Shown one piece after another: positions 28,459-36,931 of a DNA stretch of 64,000 nucleotides. A model generated the notes under the pieces. The model searched no databases. It was not told the DNA's origin and worked only from the letters and a program-made list of their open reading frames with translations. Source of the DNA: Chitinivibrionales bacterium. GTDB lineage: Bacteria; Fibrobacterota; Chitinivibrionia; Chitinivibrionales; WJKA01. A program made the translations under genes and the position numbers. Numbering within the stretch: position 1 is the stretch's first letter; every line of letters begins with the position of its first letter. Location: assembly GCA_014728295.1 (NCBI GenBank), contig WJLW01000002.1:24471-88470 (forward strand), in the 5' to 3' direction.

Positions 28459-29422
28459 ATTCGCACCTCACCCGGCGACTTTGTACTGCATGCATCTGTT
28501 GGCGGTGAAAATAGCAGGTGTCGGTGTGTACCGTGGGGCAGCGCGGCGCAAATCTGCAACCTTCCGGAATTGACCCAAGCGAAGGTGGCGCTCCGGCTAC
28601 GGCTTTTGCCTGCCTGTCCCGGGTGCCTTCTTCAGCCAGCAGCATCGCTTCCATAAGCGTGCGGGAGTATGGGTGCAGGGGGTCGCGTACAATTTGCTCG
28701 CTGCTGCCGAATTCAACAAACTCACCGGCATACATGACGGCGATGTTGCCGGCGATATGGTAGAGCAGCGGCAATTCATGGGTGATAAAGATCATGCTGC
28801 CGATAATCTTTTTGCGCATCAGATCGATCAGCAGTTGTATGACCGCCTTTTGGGTGGAAACATCCAGCGCAGAACTCGGCTCATCGGCAATTACCACCTG
28901 TGGATTCATGAGGGTCGACAAGGCTATGACGACACGCTGTTTCATGCCACCCGACAATTCGACCGGAAAGGTATCTAAAATATGTTTGCCAAGCCCAATC
29001 GCGTCGAAGCGTTCCTGCAGTCGGGCATGTACATTTTTCGTGCTCATCTCGGGCGTATGGTGTTGCATAATGTCGGTGGCAAAATGCTTTATTTTGCGCA
29101 TGGGATTGAGACTGTTCAGGGCCGATTGCGGAATCATTGAAATTTTTTTGCCCAGGATGTCGCGTCGAAGCTTTTCGGGCGGATATTCAAGGATGTTGTG
29201 GCCGTCTATTTCGATGTCGCCGGATGCATGATAAAGCGGCGGCAAATGCAAGCCCATCACGCCGTTGACCAGCGTCGACTTGCCGCAGCCGGACTCGCCG
29301 GCAATGCCCAGCACGCTGCCCCGGCGCAATTCGAACGATACATTGCTTACGGCATGGATTTTTTCTCCGAACCGGGTCAGATAATAAAGCGACAAGTTGT
29401 TTACTGTGAGGAGCAGTGACAT
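28451..29422 (-). CDS. ABC transporter ATPase, OppD/DppD type
   Basis: A 323-residue ATPase with Walker A GESGCGKST (about 40-48), Q-loop MIPQSALNSLNP, signature VELSGGMKQR, Walker B VVIADEPSSALD and switch His in FITHELP. The C-terminus has the oligopeptide-family cysteine cluster (CRFAPRCPTVHTDTC, about 288-302) that holds an iron-sulfur centre in OppD-like proteins. It pairs with the OppF-type subunit as a heterodimer under the two permeases. Confidence 0.93.
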   Translation of the reverse strand: MSLLLTVNNLSLYYLTRFGEKIHAVSNVSFELRRGSVLGIAGESGCGKSTLVNGVMGLHLPPLYHASGDIEIDGHNILEYPPEKLRRDILGKKISMIPQSALNSLNPMRKIKHFATDIMQHHTPEMSTKNVHARLQERFDAIGLGKHILDTFPVELSGGMKQRVVIALSTLMNPQVVIADEPSSALDVSTQKAVIQLLIDLMRKKIIGSMIFITHELPLLYHIAGNIAVMYAGEFVEFGSSEQIVRDPLHPYSRTLMEAMLLAEEGTRDRQAKAVAGAPPSLGSIPEGCRFAPRCPTVHTDTCYFHRQQMHAVQSRRVRCEYV

Positions 29423-29432
29423 ACGTATTTGT

Positions 29433-30266
29433 TTACTTGCGCAATCGTGGATTAAACACGCCTTCCATCGCCGTATTCATGAGATACAGCGAGAAGGTAA
29501 TGAGACTGATCAGAATGGTGGCTGGCATAAACACCCACCAGTTGCCGTTGACAAGCGCTTCATTCTGCTGAGCATAGTGCAGGATGAGTCCGAGTGAAAC
29601 CGTATCGTACGGGCCCAGTCCCAGCATGCTGATCGCAGCTTCGCTGAGAATACCGGAAGCCATTTGCAGTATAAACGCCATAAAAACGTATGACAGAATA
29701 TACGGCAGAATATGCAGAATGATAATTGACAATGTAGAGTACCCGTTGAGTTTGGCAAGATTGACATGGTCACGATTTTTGAGGCTCTGGGTCTGGGCGC
29801 GCACGGCGCGTGCGGTCCAGGTCCAAGTCGTTGCCCCGATTATAACCGCAACCAGCAGTAAGGATCGCTTTTCGACACTGTTGCTGATAAGAATGAGAAT
29901 GATCAGCGACGGAATAACCAGAAACAAGTTGGTGAGCATCGTCAGCACGTTGTCGATGAAACCGCCTTTATAGCCTGAGAATAAGCCGATCAGCGTTCCA
30001 ACAATCGTGGCAAGCAGGCCGGCCGAGACGCCAACCATCAACGATGATCGCAAACCCGAGAAAAGCTGTGCCAATGCATCCTGTCCCTGGCTGTTGGTCC
30101 CGAGTACATGTTCAAGCGATGGGGCTTCAAACGGCATTCCTGCTCGTTCGAAGGGGTTTGTGCCCAGCAGCACCGGGCCGAAGAGTGCGATGAACATGCT
30201 TATCAAGATGAATGCGGCGCCAAACGAAAACGAAGGGTTTCGCAACAGCATCGTGATCTGTTTCAT
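29433..30266 (-). CDS. ABC transporter permease, OppC/DppC type
   Basis: A 277-residue inner-membrane permease with about six transmembrane helices. It has an OppC-like N-terminal GTNSQGQDALAQLFSGLRSSLMVG block and the EAA-type coupling loop in AAISMLGLGPYDTVSLG. The start overlaps the upstream permease stop as ATGA, so the pair is translationally coupled. Confidence 0.92.
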   Translation of the reverse strand: MKQITMLLRNPSFSFGAAFILISMFIALFGPVLLGTNPFERAGMPFEAPSLEHVLGTNSQGQDALAQLFSGLRSSLMVGVSAGLLATIVGTLIGLFSGYKGGFIDNVLTMLTNLFLVIPSLIILILISNSVEKRSLLLVAVIIGATTWTWTARAVRAQTQSLKNRDHVNLAKLNGYSTLSIIILHILPYILSYVFMAFILQMASGILSEAAISMLGLGPYDTVSLGLILHYAQQNEALVNGNWWVFMPATILISLITFSLYLMNTAMEGVFNPRLRK

Positions 30267-31288
30267 GCCTGTTGTCCTTGCTGAGCCGCTTTGATGCGCG
30301 GGTCGAAGAAGCCGACCAGGACGTCAATAGTAAAATTTGCCGCCAGCACGCACACCGTAATCAACAGGGTACACCCTTGAATAACCGGATAATCATTCTC
30401 TCGAATAGCGTTAAAAAGTGCCATGCCCAGTCCTGGATACGAAAAAACTATTTCGGTTATAAGCGCACCGCCGACCATAAGGCCCAGAGAAAGCGCCAAC
30501 CCGGTCAATTGCGGTAACATGGCATTGCGAAAGACATAGCCGACGATACCGCGCTCCTTGATCCCGAGCTGCTTTGCATACTTGATGTAATCGGTTCCCA
30601 ATTCGTAAATTGACATTGAGCGCATACCGATAGCCTGACCGCCGGCGAGTATCAAAAACAGTGAAGTAAACGGCAGGATGTAGTGCCGGGCGACACTGGT
30701 GATGTAGGCCCAGGAAAATGACGGCATTAAATTCATACCATAGGCGCCCATTGGCGGAAATAGCTGGAAATGAATGCCGAAAGCATACACCAGAATTATT
30801 GCAAAACAAAAGTAAGGTATGGAGCTGAACAGCAGCGCCAGCGGATACAGCGCCTTATCGAAAATGCCGCGCTTATACGCCGCCAGTGCTCCCAGCACAT
30901 TGCCCACTATCCAGCTCAACAGCAGCGCCGGGATTTGCAGCAGAAGCGTCCAGGGCAGGGCATGAGTGATGATTGACCAAACAGAAAGTGGATGTTTGGT
31001 AAACGAGACACCCAGATCGCCCGTGATCGTTTTGCCGAAATAGGTGAAAAGCTGGATGATGAGCGGTTTGTCGAGATTGAATTCCTGCAGGTATTCCTCA
31101 TACATTTTCAGATACTCTTGTGAATCCATCCCCGGACTACTGAGTTTTGTCATGATGGTATCGATCGGGTTGGTTGGACCCAGACGCGGCAGGATAAAGT
31201 TCAGCGTTATGGCAACGACAAAGGTAACGAGATACCAGCCGAGACGTTTTAGTACATAGTGAAGACGGGGCGGAAGCGTTTGTATCAT
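30263..31288 (-). CDS. ABC transporter permease, OppB/DppB type
   Basis: About 341 residues from ATG 31288. A TTG at 31339 in the same frame would add 17 polar residues and has no ribosome site, so the shorter start fits the family (first helix YLVTFVVAITLNFILP). Family marks are PGMDSQEYLKMYEEYLQEFNLDKP, LGVSFTKHPLSVWSII and the EAA loop KYAKQLGIKERGIVGYVFRNA, followed by a GGALITEIVFSYPGLG segment. It forms the membrane channel with the OppC-type subunit. Confidence 0.9.
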   Translation of the reverse strand: MIQTLPPRLHYVLKRLGWYLVTFVVAITLNFILPRLGPTNPIDTIMTKLSSPGMDSQEYLKMYEEYLQEFNLDKPLIIQLFTYFGKTITGDLGVSFTKHPLSVWSIITHALPWTLLLQIPALLLSWIVGNVLGALAAYKRGIFDKALYPLALLFSSIPYFCFAIILVYAFGIHFQLFPPMGAYGMNLMPSFSWAYITSVARHYILPFTSLFLILAGGQAIGMRSMSIYELGTDYIKYAKQLGIKERGIVGYVFRNAMLPQLTGLALSLGLMVGGALITEIVFSYPGLGMALFNAIRENDYPVIQGCTLLITVCVLAANFTIDVLVGFFDPRIKAAQQGQQA

Positions 31289-31388
31289 TATTCGGGAGCG
31301 TCGAGACTGACAGGTATGTTGGTATATGAATGAAGGCAAGCGATTGATATTTGCAATTCACTGCCATGCGCGTTATTGAATTCTACAG

Positions 31389-33167
31389 TCATTTCGCCGG
31401 TGCAATCTCCCACAGTGCCTTTACTCCTGCGCCAACCATCAGGCACTGAGGTGGAGCATAGGGATTTTTTTCGCTGGGGAAATTGGTCCAGTGTCTGGTA
31501 CTGAATTGATAAAAGTGCCAGGGACGGTACATCAGCGCAATAACCGGAATATCTTTCATGAAGATAGCGTTGAGCTCGCGATAGGCCCGTGAAATCTTGT
31601 TCTCATCGGTCAATTGGGGCAAATCCCTGAGCAATGCATCGGCACGCGGATTTTTATACCGCCCTTCATTTTCGTACATGACCTGACCGGGGGGGGCCCA
31701 CTCTTTAGACGACATGACTTTTTCGAAACGCATCCACGGGCATGACGGTGATGCTTCGGGATGGGGTGTGCGCATGGTAAAATCGAAGAGGCCGTTTTTC
31801 AGATTCTTATCCCATACCGGATATTCAACAAACTTCTCCCGCACGTCAACACCCACGGCGCGCAGGCCGGTGACGGCGATTTTTACGGTTGTCTCCCAGT
31901 CTGTCCAGCCGGCGGGGCAGGTAGCGGTTAGTGATCCGACTTTGGCGCCGTCCGGTGCAATCAGCAAGCTGTCTGCGCCCCATGAGTAGCCTGCATCCTG
32001 CAGAATCTGCCGAGCTTGTGCCGGATCGTATGTCGGGCCGAATTCGGCCGCATCCTGCTCACTGAAGTATTCTTTTTCGGTACCAAACGGCAGAATAAAG
32101 CCCGGTTTGAGGTCGGGAGTGTAGCCGTAAACGGCAAGTGTTTTTATTTTTTCGTAATCGATGGCATGCGCACAAGCACGACGAAACGCGACATCGTCAA
32201 AAGGCGCTTTTGTCAATCCCATCAGCAGTGCCGGAATCATTGCCGGGATATAGTAGGGCTCCTTTTCGTACCAGGTGCCGACACCTTTCGAAAACTTGTT
32301 CCAGATTTGCGGGCAAAATGTTTGTGAAAGGTCAAGATTGCCCTGCTGCAGGGCGAGATTGAACTTATCGTTGCCAGTGTATGCCATGTGGATCAGATAC
32401 TGTGGTGCAGGCAGACGGCCCCCGTACTTGACCGCGCCCCAGTAAGAATCCACGCGCTCGAGAATGATTTTCTGATTGGAGTAGGCGTGCAAAGTATATG
32501 GGCCCGATCCGAGCGGTATGCTGTCATTTTTGAACTCGCGAATCTGTGAGAGTACTTCCGCCTCGCTCCCTGCGTCGGATGCGTTTTGCTCGATCGGGCG
32601 AAAAATCTTTTTAGGCAGGATGAAAGTAACCGATATGATGTCAAGCATCATCAAACGGTTGTAATTGACCTTACTTAGTGTAAACACTACCTCTTTAGGA
32701 CCCGCTGCAACGATAGTATCGATATAATTCCAGTGAGCATGAAAAAGAGTGTTGTACTTTTTATGCAATTCGAATGTGTACAGCACGTCTTCCGATGTCA
32801 GCGGGGACCCATCCTGCCATGCACTTTTTTCGTGCAGTGTTACATGCAGTTTGTCATCTTCGAATCGATACTCTGTTCCAAGGATACCTTCCAGTTGACC
32901 GGTGATTTGATTATAGCCGAACATCGATTCATAAATCAAATTCATGTTGCCGGTTGCCGGCCAGGCCGGCGTCACATGCAGCGGATTGAAACTGACCGGC
33001 GCGCCCCATTGAAAACCGCCGACATACAAGGTTTTGTTGCGCGGAAAAGACGTAACGATATCGCCACCCGCGCCCGGCCCCGAATCGCATGCCGTCAGCA
33101 GCAGTGCGCACGCGCCGATTCCCAGCAACCCGCCTAAGCCATTCAAACCCCGAATCAATCTTGCCAT
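31389..33167 (-). CDS. Solute-binding lipoprotein (SBP family 5), probable cello-oligosaccharide binder
   Basis: A 592-residue family 5 substrate-binding lipoprotein with LLLTAC as lipobox. ATG 33167 is supported by AGGAAAGG 7 bases upstream; the frame to 33242 is longer but not signal-like. The mature start FPRNKTLYVGGFQWGAPVSFNPLH resembles Thermotoga Opp-type proteins known to bind cellobiose, cellodextrins or mannobiose rather than peptides. The class 5 signature region YESMFGYNQITGQLEGILG and the WQDGSPLTSEDVLYTFELHKK block are present. As first gene of the fourteen-gene run it should capture the sugars that GH9 and GH51 release. Peptide binding cannot be excluded. Confidence 0.88.
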   Translation of the reverse strand: MARLIRGLNGLGGLLGIGACALLLTACDSGPGAGGDIVTSFPRNKTLYVGGFQWGAPVSFNPLHVTPAWPATGNMNLIYESMFGYNQITGQLEGILGTEYRFEDDKLHVTLHEKSAWQDGSPLTSEDVLYTFELHKKYNTLFHAHWNYIDTIVAAGPKEVVFTLSKVNYNRLMMLDIISVTFILPKKIFRPIEQNASDAGSEAEVLSQIREFKNDSIPLGSGPYTLHAYSNQKIILERVDSYWGAVKYGGRLPAPQYLIHMAYTGNDKFNLALQQGNLDLSQTFCPQIWNKFSKGVGTWYEKEPYYIPAMIPALLMGLTKAPFDDVAFRRACAHAIDYEKIKTLAVYGYTPDLKPGFILPFGTEKEYFSEQDAAEFGPTYDPAQARQILQDAGYSWGADSLLIAPDGAKVGSLTATCPAGWTDWETTVKIAVTGLRAVGVDVREKFVEYPVWDKNLKNGLFDFTMRTPHPEASPSCPWMRFEKVMSSKEWAPPGQVMYENEGRYKNPRADALLRDLPQLTDENKISRAYRELNAIFMKDIPVIALMYRPWHFYQFSTRHWTNFPSEKNPYAPPQCLMVGAGVKALWEIAPAK

Positions 33168-33211
33168 CAACAAAAACCTTTCCTGAATGTATACCTCGCG
33201 CCGTGTGCTTG

Positions 33212-33256
33212 TGTTGCACGAATTCGCAACATACGTTCTCAAACGTTATACGTTGC
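33212..33256. promoter_or_regulatory. Overlapping GTTGC/GCAAC dyads upstream of the importer operon
   Basis: TGTTGC (33212-33217) and GCAACA (33226-33231) form an inverted repeat with an 8-base spacer. The same GCAAC forms a second dyad with GTTGC (33252-33256), inside which ACGTT (33233-33237) pairs with AACGT (33242-33246) around a 4-base loop. The cluster lies 45-90 bases upstream of the binding-protein ATG and could be an operator for a sugar-responsive regulator, or a leader hairpin. Confidence 0.45.
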
Positions 33257-33309
33257 ATTCACCATAGTTAGTGGGAATAATAAAAATCAGGTTCGAAACG
33301 CCTAATGCT

Positions 33310-35271
33310 TTATTTCCTGTCGGCCCGATTTGCCAGATGCTGTTCCCATACTTGCTGTGCAAGCTGCGTATCACCATTTTCGCGATACGCTTTTTGCAGA
33401 TTGGTATACAGGCTTAAGCGCAACGTGCGTCGGTTATGCGACATGCCGGCGAGTGCTTCCTTGAACATGCTGATCGCCGCTGCATGCTTTTTCTGCTGCA
33501 GGTAGATCAGACCGACGCGATGCTGAATTTCGGCAATACGATGGTGGTTGGGAAATTTGCGAAAGTATTTAAGATAATACTCAATCGCCTTATCGGTATC
33601 CCGGTCAAGCTCCAGTTCGGCGAGGCGAAGCCAGGATTCACCGACAAAAAATCCATCCGGATACAGGGCCAGGTAAGTCAGAAACTGCTCGCGGGCAGCA
33701 TCCGGGTCTTGTGCGTGCTGCACATAAACCAGTGCACTGGTGAAAGCCGCATCCTCTTTGTCCAGGCGGCCGGCCCCGGGGTGATTGTCCAGCTCTTGGT
33801 ATACTTCCAGAGCCTTCTGCCAGGAACCGCTCTTCAGCGCTGCTTCCGCCTGCTGCTTAAGAGCTGCCACTTCATCGATGCGCTCTACATGCTCTGCACT
33901 CGATTCGATCGATGCATCGGGCGGTTTTGCAGGGAGTGATACGCTCTGTCTGCCTGGTGTTTCGTCGTGACGCGCAAGATGACTGCGCGTGAGTGTCACG
34001 GCGAGGTCTGCTGGTTTGCCCGCCACGGTAACCGTGATCGATGTGTCAATCGTGCGATACCCTTCTTTGCTGATTCGAATCGTATGAGTGCCGGGGGCCT
34101 GCAAAATTAACAGAGGAGTCACGCCTTTATACCGGCCGTTTATCCTTACTGATGCCTGAGGAATATCGGTATTTACCTGCAATTTTCGATACTGCTTCAA
34201 TTGCTCGATTGTCGGCAACGATTCGATGTCGTAGCGCGGTACAATGCGTCCGCCGTGTTCAACCCGGTAGGATGCTGATGCGGGGTGGTAGACCAGGCTT
34301 TGACCTTCGCTCACGCCGATGATGCCGGAAGTTGTGTGAACTTTAACCGTGCCTTCGAGCACCTGCGTTGTGGGATGATTATCGTGCCCGGGCAAGATCT
34401 GAAAGTAGGTGCCGGTTACTTCTATGCGATAATCGGGAGTGGCAACATAAAAGAGTTCTGAGGCGCTCCGTTTTTTAACAAAGATTGTGGCCTTGCCGGT
34501 GTTTTGTGTCATGGAAACGGCATACTCAACGCGTGAGCGCGTTGCTTTGTCAATGGTCAATGCTGCGCCGTTTTGCAGCTTGACAAAGCCGTGCTTATTG
34601 ACTAGTGATAGAGATGCATCTTTGCGGGATGCATAGCGCTGAGTATGCACCGCATTGAGAGATTCGGTGGTTCCCTGCTGCTGATACACCAGAGTTTCGA
34701 TGGGACGGGAATTATCGTAATAGTGTTTTCCGCGCCACACACCAAACCCGATGAGCACCAGCGCGGCAGATGTCAACGCAAACCGGCCGACGATGCTGAA
34801 ATAGGGGAGAACGGTGCTCCAGAAGGGCTGATGAACCAGCCGTTGCACTTTTTCTTCGTGCTCGATGCGTTTCATCAGGGCGCCTTCGATACGCTCAAAG
34901 CGTCCTTCGGGGAGAATTATGTCTGTTTTCAGGATTTGTTGCCAGGCAGGAAGCTGAGCTGCGGCTTCGATGCGATCGGTCAGATTGTTTTCGCAACGTG
35001 ACCAGAGTGTGTCGGGCAGTTCGTTTTCTCCTGATACACATTCATTGACGGGTGCTTCGTATTCCTGATATTCCTGGATGCGCTGAAACAACGTGTTTTC
35101 GACACGATCGAACATGCCTTCCGGCTCCTGCACAGGCACATTGAGCTGGGCTGCCCGGCCATGTGTTTCAGTTTGTTGGATACGCTGCATAAGCTGTTTC
35201 TCGATGCGACCGTAATCAACGTGACTGTCGTTCACGCTTTCGTTTAGTTTCTTTAAAACTTTGTTAATCAT
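33310..35271 (-). CDS. FecR/PEGA/TPR transmembrane protein with four N-terminal repeats (putative anti-sigma factor)
   Basis: A 653-residue single-pass membrane protein. The N-terminal cytoplasmic part carries four copies of a 13-14 residue motif of the form (aromatic)xRhExxLxxRI, at about 20-32, 53-66, 89-102 and 124-137. A transmembrane helix follows at about 155-178, then a FecR domain (about 215-345, with YRIEVTGTYFQIL and VLEGTVKVHTTSG), a PEGA domain (about 367-435) and TPRs to the end. It starts 25 bases behind the ECF sigma gene, which makes it the likely anti-sigma partner. FecR normally senses an envelope signal and controls sigma activity; PEGA and TPR suggest sensing of surface structures. 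Confidence 0.85.
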   Translation of the reverse strand: MINKVLKKLNESVNDSHVDYGRIEKQLMQRIQQTETHGRAAQLNVPVQEPEGMFDRVENTLFQRIQEYQEYEAPVNECVSGENELPDTLWSRCENNLTDRIEAAAQLPAWQQILKTDIILPEGRFERIEGALMKRIEHEEKVQRLVHQPFWSTVLPYFSIVGRFALTSAALVLIGFGVWRGKHYYDNSRPIETLVYQQQGTTESLNAVHTQRYASRKDASLSLVNKHGFVKLQNGAALTIDKATRSRVEYAVSMTQNTGKATIFVKKRSASELFYVATPDYRIEVTGTYFQILPGHDNHPTTQVLEGTVKVHTTSGIIGVSEGQSLVYHPASASYRVEHGGRIVPRYDIESLPTIEQLKQYRKLQVNTDIPQASVRINGRYKGVTPLLILQAPGTHTIRISKEGYRTIDTSITVTVAGKPADLAVTLTRSHLARHDETPGRQSVSLPAKPPDASIESSAEHVERIDEVAALKQQAEAALKSGSWQKALEVYQELDNHPGAGRLDKEDAAFTSALVYVQHAQDPDAAREQFLTYLALYPDGFFVGESWLRLAELELDRDTDKAIEYYLKYFRKFPNHHRIAEIQHRVGLIYLQQKKHAAAISMFKEALAGMSHNRRTLRLSLYTNLQKAYRENGDTQLAQQVWEQHLANRADRK

Positions 35272-35296
35272 TGCGTTTGCAATTCTGCTTCATGGT

Positions 35297-35860
35297 TTAC
35301 TCGGTAGAATCCAGAAATTCTCGGATTTTTTTGCGCGCGGTAAACAAGCGTGACTTAACCGTTCCTTCGGGAATGGACATGATACCTGCAATTTCGGAAA
35401 GGTCCATCTCGGAGTAGATATTAAGCACCAGCGGCACGCGCAATTTATGATCTAATTTTTCCAGCGCCTGGTCGACCAGATCTCGCAGCTCCAGTTGTTT
35501 TGAAGCCGACATTTCCCGGGAGGGCACTTGAAATTCGACACTGTCATAATCGACGGTATCCTTTTTGTTTATTCGTTTTTCGGCTTTTTGATAACGATAT
35601 TGACGGGTGCAAACATGAATTATCAGGCGGTGAAACCAGGTTTTAAACGAGGATTCTCCATGAAATGACTTGAGCGAAAGGTACAATTGAAAATAGGTTT
35701 CCTGGAGCAAATCCTCATGATCGCCGTTCATGCCGGTAATTTTGTAGATCAGATTATATGCATACGAACGTGACATGCGAAATAATTCCTTAAAAGCCAA
35801 TTGGTTGCCGGCTCTACATTCTTCAAGCAGCCGGGAATCCGGTTCCATCACAGCTTTCAT
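35297..35860 (-). CDS. ECF-type RNA polymerase sigma factor
   Basis: A 187-residue sigma-70 family protein with region 2 (FKELFRMSRSYAYNLIYKITGMNGDHEDLLQETYF, about 24-58) and region 4 (LEKLDHKLRVPLVLNIYSEMDLSEIAGIMSIPEGTVKSRLFTARKKI, about 133-179), and no region 3. The helix-turn-helix is clear. It sits between the PEGA protein and the FecR protein on the same strand, a sigma/anti-sigma layout. Targets are unknown; autoregulation would be usual. Confidence 0.93.
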   Translation of the reverse strand: MKAVMEPDSRLLEECRAGNQLAFKELFRMSRSYAYNLIYKITGMNGDHEDLLQETYFQLYLSLKSFHGESSFKTWFHRLIIHVCTRQYRYQKAEKRINKKDTVDYDSVEFQVPSREMSASKQLELRDLVDQALEKLDHKLRVPLVLNIYSEMDLSEIAGIMSIPEGTVKSRLFTARKKIREFLDSTE

Positions 35861-35944
35861 GATTGTAACCCTTCATCACTGGTGTTGCACATTTTTAAGT
35901 CCCCGTTAATTAAGTTAGTGCCATTCGGCGCTGTCTGGTTCATG

Positions 35945-36874
35945 TTAAAAGATAAAGGTCATTCCCCAGCACAGTGCCGCCAGCCCGAGCGATCCCGCGG
36001 CTACTCCTTCGGCACGTTGGGCGCGCTCGAAATATTTCTCGAATAGTTGCGGATTTGCGTAGTAGTCATCTTTGCCAAGTTGTTGATATTTATTATAGTA
36101 ATAGCGATCTGCAGCAGCCGCGGCTGCCGAAGTGAGTGTTGCAAGTAGCGCGGGATAGACAAACTTTGAATGATAGAAGCGGCGCTTTTTTAACTCAAAG
36201 GTAAAGGTGTGATTTCCGGGATGCTCCAGGATGATGATTTTGTCAATCGAGAAGTAACCCTCTTTTTCGGCGGAGAATGAGATTTTACCTACGGGCACGA
36301 CCCATTCGAGCGGCGTCATTCCCGAAAGACCTTTTTTGTTGACGATGCGCACCTTTTCTGGAGACGAGGCTAATTTGACATGGCACAGGTACTGGGTGCG
36401 AAGGTTTTCGATAATTTTAGTAGCAAGTAGGCGCGGCAGGGCTGCTGCCTCCTGTTGAATGAAATCTATTTCAACAAGCAATGCAGGCGGAGATGCGGGA
36501 TGGCAGCCGCTGAGGTGAACCCGCAGATTGTGCAGGTAGGATGTGTCGATACTGGAGTTTGCAATCAGGCGATCGGTTGTGCGTGCGGAAATCCGCAGAC
36601 AATGGGACTGTCGGCCGGTATCGATCGGGGAAGCTGATGTGCGCATTCTCAGGCAGTAGTTAATGTCGTGTGCTGCTGCGCTAATTTCGCCGGCAAGCTC
36701 GCTGCTGAATGCAGGATAGGTTGCTTCATTTACCCCGTCGGCATACTCGATGTAAAGCAGGTTTTGCGTGTTGGGGCAGGGTGCATTTGCGGATTGTGAC
36801 CATATCGCGCACGCAAACAGCCAGCACCATACGGCGGCAGGTACTACCAGTGATGAGCTTGTATAATTCCTCAC
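35945..36874 (-). CDS. Exported PEGA-domain protein with C-terminal membrane hairpin
   Basis: A 309-residue exported protein reading from a GTG at 36874 (signal about 9-28). The first half is Cys-containing and unrecognised. A PEGA domain lies at about 170-230 (VRIVNKKGLSGMTPLEWVVPVGKISFSAEKEGY). The end has two hydrophobic helices (about 240-256 and 290-308) joined by a Tyr-rich polar linker (DRYYYNKYQQLGKDDYY). This end resembles that of the TPR protein at 12839-14836. It is 84 bases upstream of the sigma factor and probably heads its transcript. Function unknown, probably envelope-related. Confidence 0.7.
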   Translation of the reverse strand: MRNYTSSSLVVPAAVWCWLFACAIWSQSANAPCPNTQNLLYIEYADGVNEATYPAFSSELAGEISAAAHDINYCLRMRTSASPIDTGRQSHCLRISARTTDRLIANSSIDTSYLHNLRVHLSGCHPASPPALLVEIDFIQQEAAALPRLLATKIIENLRTQYLCHVKLASSPEKVRIVNKKGLSGMTPLEWVVPVGKISFSAEKEGYFSIDKIIILEHPGNHTFTFELKKRRFYHSKFVYPALLATLTSAAAAAADRYYYNKYQQLGKDDYYANPQLFEKYFERAQRAEGVAAGSLGLAALCWGMTFIF

Positions 36875-36931
36875 ACGTGTCCTATATTCAAGTTTGTCAT
36901 CCGTAATGAAAGATACTTTTCAACAAACCAT

